A DNA stretch of 64,000 bases from NCBI GenBank assembly GCA_963759955.1, contig CAVXCA010000092.1, forward strand, positions 112,334-176,333. Reading direction: 5' to 3'. Made by a program: the position numbers and the translations under genes. The notes beneath the pieces are model-generated. The model saw nothing but the letters and a program-made list of their open reading frames with translations, was not told where the DNA came from and did no database searches. The stretch's first letter is position 1, and the number at the start of each line of letters is the position of its first letter. The DNA comes from Roseiarcus sp963759955 (GTDB taxonomy: Bacteria > Pseudomonadota > Alphaproteobacteria > Rhizobiales > Beijerinckiaceae). Positions 1 through 10,352 of this stretch are shown here, piece after piece.

Positions 1-181
1 CGTCGCGCTGCGCGGCCGGTTGGAGCGCGACGGCGTCGCGGTTGAGAACGGCCTTCCCGACGGCTTGCGGCCGGGCGTCGTCGCGTTCGTCGATTCAGGC
101 GACGTCAGCCACGAGGATTTCGTCAATGTCGCGTGGGCGAGCGACCCGTTGCGCGAAGTTCTCTCTCGCGTCGATCGATAA
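1..181 (+). CDS. C-terminal fragment of an unidentified protein
   Basis: An open frame enters from the left edge and ends at TAA (179-181), giving about 59 residues ending in LSRVDR. Codon third positions are strongly G/C like the neighbouring genes, which supports real coding. The fragment is hydrophilic and acidic, with no membrane segment and no motif I recognise. It converges on the gene at 197-769, leaving only 15 bases between the two stops. Function unknown; the start lies outside the window. Confidence 0.5.
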   Translation, partial: VALRGRLERDGVAVENGLPDGLRPGVVAFVDSGDVSHEDFVNVAWASDPLREVLSRVDR

Positions 182-196
182 AGCGGCGCTTGTCCG

Positions 197-769
197 TCAG
201 TTCTGCGGCGTTTCGAGCGAAGCGATGCGGTTGCGCGCTGCGGCGAGGCCGGCCGAGAGCGCACGCGCATAGTAGTTGCGGGCTTTGGCGGCGTCCCCCT
301 TGAGCCCCACGGCGCCCATGCGCGCGAGCGTCGCAGGATCATAAGTGTCGCCGAGCACGAGAATGGCGCGGGCGTCGCCGTCTTCGGCGGCGCGCTCGAG
401 GAACGCCCGCGCTCCCGCGATGTCGCCGCCGGCGAGGGCGACGAGGCCTTCCCCGCGCAGGCGAAGCGCCGCATCGCTGGCGTCGGCGTTCGTTGCGGTC
501 GTCGGCGCCAAAGCGAGCTCTTGGGTCGGCGAGGCCGCGGCCGCCGTCTGCGGGCTGGCGCGCAAGGCTGTCGCCAGCTTCTTGAGCGCGGCCTTGTCGA
601 TCCCCGGCGCGGCGCTCGTGTCGGCCGCGCTGGTCACGAATACCGGCTGCTCCACCGCCGGCCGCGCGTTCACCGCGACTGGCTCGATCTGGGGCCAAAA
701 GGCGAGAGTGAGAACGCCTACGATAGCGCCGGCGAAAATGCCGGCGACGGCTTTCAGCAAGATCGGCAT
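197..769 (-). CDS. Membrane-anchored Sel1/TPR-like repeat protein
   Basis: 190 residues. The N-terminus (about residues 5-27) is one hydrophobic segment, either an uncleaved signal anchor or a signal peptide. An Ala/Pro/Thr-rich linker follows, then a helical region from about residue 100. That region contains GARAFLERAAEDGDARA and KARNYYARALSAGLAAA, which match the Sel1/TPR pattern of paired helices ending in A-x-G-x-x-x-A. Such proteins usually act as periplasmic scaffolds or adaptors. It lies 13 bases after the TAXI-like gene on the same strand, so the two are probably co-transcribed. Role inferred only from repeat architecture. Confidence 0.65.
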   Translation of the reverse strand: MPILLKAVAGIFAGAIVGVLTLAFWPQIEPVAVNARPAVEQPVFVTSAADTSAAPGIDKAALKKLATALRASPQTAAAASPTQELALAPTTATNADASDAALRLRGEGLVALAGGDIAGARAFLERAAEDGDARAILVLGDTYDPATLARMGAVGLKGDAAKARNYYARALSAGLAAARNRIASLETPQN

Positions 770-782
770 GGGGTGCCTCTCG

Positions 783-2111
783 TCATTGTCCTGCGCCGCG
801 CCATTGCATCAGACTGTCGTAGAGACGATCGGAGTCCTTGGCGCCGGGACCGCCGTTCGCCAATGTCGCGGTCTTGGCGACCGCGCGGAACGCGTCGAAC
901 GAAGCGTCCGGCGCGCTTGCGTTGAGATCGATCCACGCCTGCGCCGCCCGCAGGCGCGGCCACGGCGCGGTGGCGGCGAAGTTGACGTCGCGCCAGCTCG
1001 CGTCGTTGTCGGGGGCGAGCAATTTGTCGAACCCTTCGAAGAACGATTTGGTCAGCGCCGCGGATCGTTCGGCGCGTGGGGAGGTCGACGCCGCGTCGAG
1101 CGCGACGAGCGCCATCGGCGCGCCGAGCGTGTCGACCTTTTCGTTGGCGCCAATGAGATTCGGCCGGTCCTTCGCCGTCAATCGCGCCGGCGCGTAGAGC
1201 GGTCGCAGCGACGGCGACCAGGGGATCGCGACGACGTGGAAGCGTCCATCCTTGCCGAAGTCGGCCAAAGTCTTCGACGACTTCGCGCCGACCGCCACGA
1301 CCGCGGCGATCTTGCCCGCCGCCAGATCGGCGAGCGCGGGAGCGAGGGGGGCGAACGAGGGTTTGGGCGCCACGCCCAGCCGCGCGAACAGCGTCGCGGC
1401 GGTGGCCGCGGCCGCGCCGTCGGCGACGCCGAAACCAACGTCGCGTCCCTCGAGTTGACGGACGTCCACGACCGCCCGCGGCGCGATGATTTCGACGGTT
1501 TCGGCGCCCAGCCGCGCGATATAGGGCGCGCGCTCGCGCCAGTCGGCGGTCGCCTTGTCGTCAGCGATGAGCGCGTCGATCGGCGCAATCGCCAAATCGG
1601 CGCTGTCGCTCTGCACCGCCTTGGCGAGCGCCGTCGGCGAAGTTCGCCCCGCGATCACGCGGCCCTTGGCGCCGTTGGCTTGCACAGCCGCGACGAACTC
1701 GTTTGCGAGCCGCGCGGCGAGAGAATCGTCCGTGTCGACCAGGATCGAGTAGTCGGCGGGCTTGGGCGGCGTCGGTTTGGCGGCGACGCCCGGCGCGTCC
1801 TTGGCCGGCGTGGCCTTCGGCGCGTCGTCCGCCGCATCCGGCGCGTCGCCCTTTCTCTTGCCTCTCGCCCGCCAAGCGCCATGCCAAAGCACACGCATCC
1901 CGTTGTGATATACGGGGTGGTCGTAGGGCACCATGCCGGGTGGCGGCGTCGGGTCGCTGAAGGCCGGAAGGGGCGCCGAAAACAACATTAGGCCGGCAAA
2001 AGCCGGCCAAAACGCGCCCAAACAAAGCCTTCGCGCGGTTCTGCGCGGGTTCGATTTAACGGCCGACGCAGTGCTTTGGCCGGTGCTCGGCCATCTCACG
2101 CTCGTTTCCAT
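783..2111 (-). CDS. Periplasmic substrate-binding protein, TAXI/NMT1-like
   Basis: 442 residues from the ATG at 2111. This start was chosen because it gives an N-terminus with a basic stretch (RRTARR), a hydrophobic core and an Ala-x-Ala-like end, as in a signal peptide; the open frame upstream is out-of-frame shadow. After a Pro/Lys/Ala-rich linker (about residues 80-120), residues 125-400 have the alternating beta/alpha layout of a type II binding fold, including a segment reading DLAIAPIDALIADD. That resembles TAXI-family TRAP receptors, where such a segment asks whether a ligand state is present. No TRAP membrane subunit is adjacent, so a transport role is uncertain. It is followed at 13 bases by the Sel1-like gene. 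Confidence 0.55.
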   Translation of the reverse strand: METSVRWPSTGQSTASAVKSNPRRTARRLCLGAFWPAFAGLMLFSAPLPAFSDPTPPPGMVPYDHPVYHNGMRVLWHGAWRARGKRKGDAPDAADDAPKATPAKDAPGVAAKPTPPKPADYSILVDTDDSLAARLANEFVAAVQANGAKGRVIAGRTSPTALAKAVQSDSADLAIAPIDALIADDKATADWRERAPYIARLGAETVEIIAPRAVVDVRQLEGRDVGFGVADGAAAATAATLFARLGVAPKPSFAPLAPALADLAAGKIAAVVAVGAKSSKTLADFGKDGRFHVVAIPWSPSLRPLYAPARLTAKDRPNLIGANEKVDTLGAPMALVALDAASTSPRAERSAALTKSFFEGFDKLLAPDNDASWRDVNFAATAPWPRLRAAQAWIDLNASAPDASFDAFRAVAKTATLANGGPGAKDSDRLYDSLMQWRGAGQ

Positions 2112-2196
2112 GTTTGCGAGGTTGTAGACAAAATACGGCCTTATCAAGGCGTTAGAAGGAGAATTCGCGCGTTGTCCCCAGGGATGCGCGTCAGGG

Positions 2197-5100
2197 TTAT
2201 GAATCGGTCGCGAGATTCGCCAAGGCGTCGTCGAGCGCCGCGGGGGGGATTTCAACGACTTGCGCCGCGCCGAGCCAGACGAGAAACGCCCGCGCCGGCC
2301 GATCGGGATAGAGCGGGGCGAGGGCGGCGCGGTAGAGCGCGAGCTGCGCGACATAGGCCGGGGGGGGCGCTCCGCCGACGGGCGCGCCGCTCTTGAAGTC
2401 GGCGATGAAAACCCCCTCCGCGCCGACGGCGACGCGGTCGATCCGCCCCGCGAACGCCAGGGCGGAGCGCCCGGGCCGGGGCAGGGCGCCGGCGACCGCC
2501 ACTTCAGCGCGCGACCCGGCCGCGAACAACGGCGCAAGCTCAGGGCGGGCGAGCGTCGCGAGCGCGCGCTCGGCGAGTTCCTCGAGTTGTTCGGGCGGCA
2601 GCGCGCCGCCCCGCAGCGCCAGAAAGCGCGCCGCGGCCTGCCGGCGCCGCTCGGCCGGGATGTCCGGCAGGTGTTGCAGCAGGACATGGGCGAGCAGTCC
2701 CTCCTGACGGCGCGTGCGGCCCGCTTCGCCCGAGCGAGGGGGAGCGCCGGCGCGCGACGGACTGAGCGGCGCCGCGGCGGCCTCGCGACCGGCGGACGCC
2801 CGAAGCCACGCCGGCGCCTCTTCGCTGCGTGCGGCCGGGGGCGTCGCGGCGACCGCTTGGCCGCCGCCTGTCTCGCCGAGCCGCAAAATCGTCGCCTCGC
2901 CGTCCCAGGGCGCCGGGGCGGGCGTGAGGGCGTCGCCCAGCCCAGAGCGGACGAGATCGAACCAGTTGTCCCTAGGGCGTCCCCTCACGCCTTCGTAGCC
3001 CGCGACGACGAGACGTTGGGCGGCGCGCGTCATCGCGACGTAGAGCAGGCGGCGATGTTCGCCGGCGGCGCCTTCGCGCGCCCTCTGGCGAGCGCTCGCG
3101 AGCGGCGGCGAGTCGTCGCCTCTCTTTGTCGCCCAGACGAGGAGCGGCGGACCGCCGGGCTCCGCGTCGTCGAGGTCGAGGAGCTTGGCTTCGTTGCGCG
3201 CATGGGGCGCCGAGCAAGTGTCGGGCAGGAAGACGATCGGCGCTTCCAAGCCCTTGGCGGCGTGGACGGTCATCACCCGCACGCTGTCGCCTTCGTCTTC
3301 CATGTCGCGCTTGATGGCGAAATCCGTCGCCTCGATTTCCGCGAGAAAGGCGTGCAGCGACGGCGCCGTCTTTTGTTCGTGGGCGAGGGCGAGAGCCATG
3401 AATTCGTCGATCGCGTCGGCAGCCTCGGGCCCGAGCCGGCCCAGCAGCGCGCGCCGTCCGCCGTCCTCGCCGACGAGACGCGCGTAGAACAAGTAGGGCG
3501 TATGGTTCACGGCGCGCCGGCGCCACGTCTCGACGCGGCTTCGCGCCAGCGCGAACCGCTCGTCGGCGCTCTGCGCCAACGCTTGCGCGAGCGAGCCCGC
3601 GCGCTGCGGCGCCAGCGCCATGAGATCGCAATCATCGAGGCCGACGAGCGGCGATTTCAGCGCCGCGGCCAGCGTCAGGTCGTCGTCGGGCAGCAGCGCG
3701 GAGCGGCCGACGGCGATCAGGTCCATCACCGCGATGGAATCGCGTAAGGTCAGGCGGTCGGCGCCGGCGGTCTTGACGCGCCTCTCCTTGAGCGCGCGGA
3801 TCATCGCTTCGAAAAAGGCGCCGCGCGACCGCACGAGGATCATCACGTCGCCGGCGGCGACCCGTCGCGACTCGTGCGTTACGGCGTCGCGCACGCGTTC
3901 GGGCGAGTCCGGCGAAAGCCAGCCCTCGATGACTTCGGCGATGCGGCGCGCGAGCGCCACCGGCGGATCTGCGCTTGCGCTCGCGTCGAGCGGCATGCGC
4001 CAATCCTCGCGCTCGGCCGATTTGGCCGTCGCGATCGGCGCCCACAATTCGATCGTCCCCGGCAGGTCGGCGTGAAACGCGTCGTGCGGCGGCGGCTTCT
4101 CGTCGTCCCCGGTGAGGCCGCGCCAGGCCGCCTCGGCGGCGAACACGCGATCGACGCCTTCGAGCACCCGCGGCGCGGAGCGGAACGAAAGCGCGAGGCG
4201 AATCCAGTCGAAATCGAGCTCGGCTTCACGGTGGCGCCGTTCCAGTTCGCGCCGCACCGAAGAGAACATCTTCGGCGCGGCGCCCTGGAAGGAGAAGATC
4301 GATTGCTTGTCGTCGCCGACCGCGAAGAACGTGCGCCGCCGGCTGTGCGCGCCGGCGCCGGAAAGAAACTCGTCGCAAAGCTTGGTCAGGATCGCCCATT
4401 GCGGCGCGGAGGTGTCCTGGGCCTCGTCGACCAGGATATGATCGACGCCGGCGTCGAGCTTGTAGAGCACCCAGGCCGCGTCAGCGCGCTCCAGCAGATG
4501 AAGCGTGCGGGCGATCAGGTCGTCGAAATCGAGCAGACCGCGCTCGCCTTTGAGATGCGCGTATTCGGCAAGGACGGCCTGTGCGACGTCGATCAGCGCG
4601 AGGCTGCGCTCCAGAGCCTCGGCGCTGCGCAGCCGATCGCGCAGCGCGATCAGCCGCTCCTGCTCGTCGCTCAGGCGCTGCGGCAAATCGGGCAGGCGCT
4701 TGGCGAGCGTGTTGGTGACGAGTTTGCGTTGTCGGCCGCCGCGCGGCGCGCCCTCGCCCTTTTCGGTGAAGAAGGCTTCGAGATAGGCGGCGAGGCGTTC
4801 GTCGGGTTCGCTCGCCTCGGCGGCGCGACGCAAGCTCGCGGCGACGCCGTTATCGTTGGCGCTCCCTTGCTCGAGTTCGGCCGCCCATCCCGCCCATTGC
4901 GGCCTCGCGCGGGTCATTTCGCGCTTGATCGAAGCGGTGGTCTCGCTCGCGCCGAGCCCGAGCTTGCGCCGCAGCGCCGCGCCATAGGCGGCGCCCTCGC
5001 CGAGCGCCTCGATTTCGCTGCGCCGCCCGAGCGCCTCCTTGATGAGATCGTCGAAGCCTTCGGCGCCGACGTCCCGCGCAATTCTTGCGATCGCTTCTTC

Positions 5101-5640
5101 GCGCTCGGGCGAAAGCGGCGCAGCGGCGAAAGCGCGCGCGCGCGCCTCGTCCATGAGCAGCGCCGCCTCGCGCTCCTCGGCGACGCGAAACCCCGCCGCG
5201 ACATTGGCCTCGAACGGAAAGAGATGAAGCAGACGCTCGCAGAAGGCGTGGATCGTCTGGATTTTCAGGCCGCCCGGCGTCTCGATGGTGCGCGCGAACA
5301 GGCGACGCGCGAAGCCGAGCCCGGCGGCGTCGGGCGCCGGCGCGCCGGTCTCGACGATCGCCCGCGCGAGTTCGGCGTCGTCGAGGCTCGTCCATTTCGC
5401 CAGCGTCTTGAAGACGCGCGTCGCCATGTTGGCGGCGGCCGCCTTGGTGAAGGTGAGGCAGAGAATCCCCGAGGGCGGCGCGCCGTCGAGCAGCAGGCGC
5501 AGCACGCGCTGCACCAGGACGTGGGTCTTGCCGGAACCTGCGTTGGCGGACACCCAGGCCGAAGAAGCCGGATTCGAGGCGCGTTGCTGCGCGAGGCGCA
5601 CCGGCAGCGGAATCTCCGGCTTTGGCGCGCGCGCGTTCAA
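2197..5640 (-). CDS. addA: Double-strand break repair helicase-nuclease AddA
   Basis: 1147 residues, normal for alphaproteobacterial AddA. It is the UvrD-type helicase and nuclease subunit of AddAB, which resects double-strand ends and loads RecA. Walker A NAGSGKT is at 33-39, motif Ia LTFTKAAAANM at about 62-72, and motif II DEAQDT at 405-410. The C-terminal PD-(D/E)XK nuclease shows DFKSG (about 1081-1085) followed by a YVAQLALYR stretch. The start is taken as TTG at 5640, whose last two bases overlap the addB TGA (TTGA overlap) with GGAG eight bases upstream; this implies translational coupling. The 84 bases beyond the stop, up to the gene ending at 2111, show no other gene. Confidence 0.93.
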   Translation of the reverse strand: MNARAPKPEIPLPVRLAQQRASNPASSAWVSANAGSGKTHVLVQRVLRLLLDGAPPSGILCLTFTKAAAANMATRVFKTLAKWTSLDDAELARAIVETGAPAPDAAGLGFARRLFARTIETPGGLKIQTIHAFCERLLHLFPFEANVAAGFRVAEEREAALLMDEARARAFAAAPLSPEREEAIARIARDVGAEGFDDLIKEALGRRSEIEALGEGAAYGAALRRKLGLGASETTASIKREMTRARPQWAGWAAELEQGSANDNGVAASLRRAAEASEPDERLAAYLEAFFTEKGEGAPRGGRQRKLVTNTLAKRLPDLPQRLSDEQERLIALRDRLRSAEALERSLALIDVAQAVLAEYAHLKGERGLLDFDDLIARTLHLLERADAAWVLYKLDAGVDHILVDEAQDTSAPQWAILTKLCDEFLSGAGAHSRRRTFFAVGDDKQSIFSFQGAAPKMFSSVRRELERRHREAELDFDWIRLALSFRSAPRVLEGVDRVFAAEAAWRGLTGDDEKPPPHDAFHADLPGTIELWAPIATAKSAEREDWRMPLDASASADPPVALARRIAEVIEGWLSPDSPERVRDAVTHESRRVAAGDVMILVRSRGAFFEAMIRALKERRVKTAGADRLTLRDSIAVMDLIAVGRSALLPDDDLTLAAALKSPLVGLDDCDLMALAPQRAGSLAQALAQSADERFALARSRVETWRRRAVNHTPYLFYARLVGEDGGRRALLGRLGPEAADAIDEFMALALAHEQKTAPSLHAFLAEIEATDFAIKRDMEDEGDSVRVMTVHAAKGLEAPIVFLPDTCSAPHARNEAKLLDLDDAEPGGPPLLVWATKRGDDSPPLASARQRAREGAAGEHRRLLYVAMTRAAQRLVVAGYEGVRGRPRDNWFDLVRSGLGDALTPAPAPWDGEATILRLGETGGGQAVAATPPAARSEEAPAWLRASAGREAAAAPLSPSRAGAPPRSGEAGRTRRQEGLLAHVLLQHLPDIPAERRRQAAARFLALRGGALPPEQLEELAERALATLARPELAPLFAAGSRAEVAVAGALPRPGRSALAFAGRIDRVAVGAEGVFIADFKSGAPVGGAPPPAYVAQLALYRAALAPLYPDRPARAFLVWLGAAQVVEIPPAALDDALANLATDS

Positions 5641-8600
5641 GGCTCGTCTCCTTGCGCGTCGTCGGAAAAGCCGCCGGTCGCCGACCATTCCTTGACCCGC
5701 GCGAGGTGGTCGTAATCGCCGGCTCGCTTGGCGAATTTCGGATAGAGCCGCGAGAGATAGGGCGTCTGCGGATCGCAGAACTGATCGAGCAGGACTTTCA
5801 GGCCGGCGAAGTGCCGCTCGACGACTTCGGCGAATGTCGCGTCCTTGAATTTGAGTTCGCGGATCTCGCCGCCCTTGGCGCCGCCGAGCTTGAAATAGAG
5901 CGCCGAAACCGCTTCGAGGCCGATCAAGCCGGCGAAGCCGCCGCGCGCCAGCATCGCCGCTTCGAGGGTCAGTTGCGGCGCGAAGCCGACCTGGACCTCG
6001 CTCAATCCCGGCGGCGATCCGCTCTTGTAGTCGATCAACGCCGCGCCGCCGCTGCGCAAAGCTTCGATACGGTCGGCGCGCGCGGTGAGCGTGAAGATCG
6101 ATCCGTCGGCGAGCGGAAACTCCAATCGGCCGCCTTGCTCGACGAGGATGCGCTCGGCGCCGGCCCGCCGCTCGGCGTCGAAGCTCAAGAACTTGTCGCA
6201 GCCTTGGACGATGCGCGGCCAGCGCATGGCGCGGAACGACGGGTCGGCGAGCATCGGCGCGAAGCGCGCGCGCGCGATGGCGAGAAGCTGCGCGCGGGCG
6301 TCCGCGGGCAGGGGCCCCGAAGGCAAGGTTTCCGAGAACGCTTGCAGCGCCGCGTGCCAGACGTCGCCGATCTCGCGCGGGCCCGTCGCGACGCCGATCG
6401 GCTCCAGCGGCTCGAGGCGCAGGATCGAACTCGGCGAACACCGCGTATGGATCGCGCCGCAGCGTCTCGATGCGGGTGACGCTGAGTCGGTCCGGCCGCA
6501 ACGCGCGCGGCGGCCTCGGCTCGGGGCGCTTGGTGGGGCGATACTGCTTCGCGCGATCGAGCGCGCGCGCGAGCCGGAGGTATTTTTCGCCGCGGTTCTC
6601 GGCTTCGCGCATCGCCGCCTCGCCGGCGACGGCGCCCATGCGCTGGAGAAACCGCGAGGCGACCGTTGGCGCGCCCCCGCGCTTTCTCGCGCGGCTGACG
6701 ATCGCCTGGCGCGCGCCGAGCGCGGCGACGAAGTCGTGCGCGGTCTGGCCGATGCGCCGCTCGGGCGCGGAAAGGCCGAGCGCTGCGCGCATCGGACGAT
6801 TGAGGAACGCGTCGGTCTCGGCCGCCGGCGGCCAGATCGTTTCGTCGAGCCCGGCGACGAGCGCGAGATCGAAGGTGAGCAGGCGCGCTTCGAGCAGGCC
6901 GAGGATTTGCAATCGCGGGTGCGCGTTGCGCCCGACCGGCGCGCGTTGGCCGGAAACGACCGCGTCGAACAGCGCGGCGTAGTCGGAAAGGGAGCAGGCG
7001 AAGCCGAGCTCCGCCCCCTCGGCCCATTCGTCGAAGAGTTCGCTGAGCGCCTCGCCGCCGTGCGCCTCGCTCCATTCCCCTTGGGCGCGTTCTTCTTCGC
7101 CGCGCGCGAAAGCGTCGAGCGCGGCGCGATGGGCGGCGATGAAATGGCCGAGCGGCGCCTTGGCGCCGAGGGCCCTCAGCGGCGCCGAGGCGGCCTCGGC
7201 GTCGCGCAGCAGCGCCTCGGCGGCGCGCCAGTCGTCCTCGTCGAGGCGCTTGCGCGCGTCGTGGGCGTGACGATCTTTAGCGAACGCGCGGGCGTTCGCC
7301 ATCAGCGCGGGGATGTCGCCGAGGCCCGAGGGCGGCATGACGGCGCGAAAGACGCCGATCTCCAGCGCCCGCGCGGCGCGTTGCAAATCTTCGGGCGCGC
7401 GGGCGAGCCGGGTCAGCGGATGGGCGATGAGCGCGGTGAGCGGCAGGGCGGCGAAATCCTCGGCGGCGGCGAGCGCCAGCCGAGCGAACACGCCGGCCTC
7501 GGTTTGTCCGAGCGTGCGCCCGGCCGAATCTTCGACTGCGACGCCCCAACGCGCGAGGTCCGCGGTGACGCGCCGCGCGATCGCGACGTCGGGCGTGATC
7601 AGGGCGGCGCTCTTGCCCGGCGTCTCCAACGCCTCGCGCATCGCGACGGCGAGCGCCAGCGCCTCCTCGTTCTCGTTGTCGGCGACGACGATCGCGACAC
7701 CGGCGAGCCCGTCGGCGATCGCCCGGTCGCTCAGCGCGCCGCCGCTCTCGTCTTTGCGGCGCTCGCTCCAAACGTCGGTGGTGTCGGCGGGGCGCAGCGC
7801 TTCGCTGAGGTAATGCGCGCGCGCGCGCAACGCGTCGGCCGGCGCCCCCAGCGTTTTCACTTCGTCGCGCGCAACGCCGACGATGCCGAGCAGCCGGTGG
7901 AACGCGGCCTGCGGATGGCCGGCGACGCCGACCGCGCCTTCGTCGCTGGCGCCGATCATCGCCCAGGCGCGCTCGTCGAGGCTTTGGTCGAGGTCGGGCA
8001 GCACTGCCGCGCCCTGCGGCGCGCGCGCGATGGCGGCGATCAGCCGGGCGGTGGCGCGGTTGGTGCCGGTCGAGCCGGCGATGATTGTCGGGCCGCGCGA
8101 GGCTCCCGACGCCAGAGCCGCGATTTCGTTGTCGATGAGCAGCGCCCCGCGCCGGACGCGATCGATCAGGCCGCGCTCGTCGAGCCAGGCCGGCCATTGC
8201 GCGAACGCGATCTTCAAAAAATCGAGGGTGATGCGCCAATAGGGATCGAAAGCGTCGGTCACGAGAGCGTCGAGCCGCTCCGGGTCGACGCCTTCGATGA
8301 TCAAGTCGTCGATCAGCGCGGCGAGGTCGCCCGCCAGCGCATAGGCCTGCGCCGGGGTCGTCGCGACCAGCGGGGCCTCGCTTTCGTCGAACACCTTTCG
8401 CCCGTCGGCCTCGACGCGGCAGATGGCGCCGCGCAGCGCCTCGCCCCAGGCGCGCGTCAGTCTGGCGAGAGTCATGCGGCGGGTGAGTTCGCCGACGGCG
8501 GGCGGCGCGATCTCGCTCAAGGTTTCCTCGGGCTCGGCGAAGCCGAGTTCGCCCTGCGTCGGCTCGAAAGCGCCGAGCGGCGCGATGCGCGGCAGGATGA

Positions 8601-8808
8601 GGCTCGCGCCGCCGCTCGCTTCCAGCAGCGCGCGCGCCAACGCCGCCGCCGCGCGCTGGGTCGGCACGTAGATCGTCGCGCTCGCCAGCTCGAGCGGCCC
8701 GAGCGCGCCAGGGAAGCCTTCGACCAGCCTGCCGTCGAGCAACGCGCGCGCGAGCGTCGCCAGAAACGGCGCGCCGGCGGGAATGGTGAAGACGTTGGCG
8801 TCGGTCAC
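5637..8808 (-). pseudogene. addB: Double-strand break repair protein AddB, frameshifted
   Basis: AddB is the partner of AddA, with an inactive helicase-like fold plus a second nuclease domain. The GTG at 8808 begins the N-terminal part. The frame continues correctly to RRDPYAVFAEF, where one extra base (C on the plus strand at 6426) shifts it. Removing that base restores ILRLEPLEPIGVA and runs through the nuclease segment (LIDYKSGSPPG, then a QLTLEAAML stretch) to TGA at 5637. The repaired length is 1056 residues, normal for AddB. As written, the nuclease domain is lost. The wrong frame stays open and enters addA in phase, creating an artificial 2203-residue ORF. Either a real mutation or an assembly error. 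Confidence 0.88.
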
Positions 8809-8891
8809 GGCGGACTCGGGGGGTGTTTGCCGATCTGTCTGTTGTCACGCCCGACGCGCGGGAAGGCAAGCCGCAACGCAGACGCTCCGTC

Positions 8892-10352
8892 TCATCGCGC
8901 CAGCGCGAGCAGCGCGTCGAGATCGATGTGCGCCGCAAGATGCGCGGCGAGTTCGTCGAGCGTGCGCTCCACCGTCGCGTCGTAGGCGAGATCGGATGCG
9001 GCGCCGAGCGCGGCGAGCCAGGCGGCGCGCTGGGCGTCGTCGGCGAATAGGCCGTGCGCGTAGGCGCCCATGACGCGCCCGTCGCAAGAAATCGCGCCGT
9101 CCTCGCGGCCGTCGGCAAGGCGCAGCAGCGGACGCGCGCAATCCGGCCCTCGGGTTTGGCCGATGTGCATTTCGTAGCCGGAGAACGGCGCGCCGTTGGC
9201 GAGGCAAATTCCGGAAACCGAGCGCAGCGCCTTGTCGCCCGCCAGGATCGTCTCGACGTCGATCAGCCCGAGCCCTTGCGCTTCGCCGGCCGGCCCTTCG
9301 ACGCCTTCGGGGTCGGCGAGGGCGCGCCCGAGCATCTGATAGCCGCCGCAGATTCCGAGCACGCGCCCGCCGCGCCGCACATGGGCGAAGAGATCGACGT
9401 CCCAGCCTTGCGCGCGAAAGAACGCGAGATCGGCGATCGTCGCCTTCGTGCCGGGCAGAATGACGAGATCGGCGAGGGGCAGCGGTTCGCCGGGCGGGAC
9501 CATGATCAGCCGCACGTTCGGCTCCAGCCGCAGCGGATCGAAATCGTCGAAATTGGCGATGCGCGACAGCATCGGCACGGCGATCGTGACCCCCGCGCGC
9601 TTGTCGTCGCGCGCCGCGTCGAGAACCACCGCATCCTCGGGGGGAAGGCGATGCGCGGACGGCAGGAACGGCACGAGGCCGAGCGCGCGCCATCCCGTGC
9701 GCTCGGCGATGAAGCGCATGCCGTCGTCGAACAGGCTCGCGTCGCCGCGGAACTTGTTGACGAGGAAGCCGACGATCATGGCGGCGTCCTCCCGCGTGAT
9801 CACTTCCCGAGTGCCGACGAGCTGCGCGATGACGCCGCCGCGGTCGATGTCGCCGATCAGCACGACCGGCGTCCCGGCGGCGCGCGCGAAGCCCATGTTG
9901 GCGATGTCGCGCGCGCGCAGATTGACCTCGGCGGCGCTGCCGGCGCCCTCGATCAGCACCAGATCGGCCTCTTCCCTGAGGCGCGCGCAACTTTCGAGGA
10001 CGGCGCTCCTCAGTCGCGGCGTCAGGTCGTAATAGTCGCGCGCCTTGGCGGCGCCGACGACGCGGCCGTGCACCACGATTTGCGCGCCGACGTCGCTCTG
10101 TGGCTTTAAGAGCACCGGGTTCATGTCGACGTGCGGGGCGACGCCGCAGGCGCGCGCCTGCAACGCTTGGGCGCGGCCGATCTCGCCGCCGTCGGCCGTC
10201 ACCGCGGCGTTGTTCGACATGTTCTGCGGCTTGAACGGGCGGACCTTCAGTCCTCGCGCGGCGAACGCGCGGCAGAGCCCGGCGACGATCAGCGACTTGC
10301 CGACGTCCGAGCCCGTGCCCTGAAACATCAATGCGCGCGCTACGTTCGCCAA
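8892..10352 (-). CDS. cobQ: Cobyric acid synthase CobQ
   Basis: 486 residues. Catalyses four ATP- and glutamine-dependent amidations of adenosylcobyrinic acid a,c-diamide to cobyric acid in cobalamin synthesis. The N-terminal dethiobiotin-synthetase-like domain shows FQGTGSDVGKS near the start and KPQNMSNNA. The C-terminal glutamine amidotransferase domain shows GICGGYQMLG, which carries the nucleophilic Cys, and AYAHGLF, which carries the catalytic His. The TTG at 10352 was chosen because AGGAGG lies five bases upstream and it gives the usual short N-terminus before ARALMFQGTGSD; a longer ORF start at 10424 has no such site. No other cobalamin gene or recognisable cobalamin riboswitch is beside it. 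Confidence 0.92.
   Translation of the reverse strand: MANVARALMFQGTGSDVGKSLIVAGLCRAFAARGLKVRPFKPQNMSNNAAVTADGGEIGRAQALQARACGVAPHVDMNPVLLKPQSDVGAQIVVHGRVVGAAKARDYYDLTPRLRSAVLESCARLREEADLVLIEGAGSAAEVNLRARDIANMGFARAAGTPVVLIGDIDRGGVIAQLVGTREVITREDAAMIVGFLVNKFRGDASLFDDGMRFIAERTGWRALGLVPFLPSAHRLPPEDAVVLDAARDDKRAGVTIAVPMLSRIANFDDFDPLRLEPNVRLIMVPPGEPLPLADLVILPGTKATIADLAFFRAQGWDVDLFAHVRRGGRVLGICGGYQMLGRALADPEGVEGPAGEAQGLGLIDVETILAGDKALRSVSGICLANGAPFSGYEMHIGQTRGPDCARPLLRLADGREDGAISCDGRVMGAYAHGLFADDAQRAAWLAALGAASDLAYDATVERTLDELAAHLAAHIDLDALLALAR

Noticed and set aside
345..1991. 548-residue plus-strand open frame
   Set aside because: Arg/Ala-rich antisense shadow of the two minus-strand genes at 197-2111, with no conserved motif.
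2197..8808. A natural 2203-residue AddB-AddA fusion
   Set aside because: The middle stretch is Arg-rich nonsense while the true AddB nuclease domain is in another frame; explained by one extra base at 6426.
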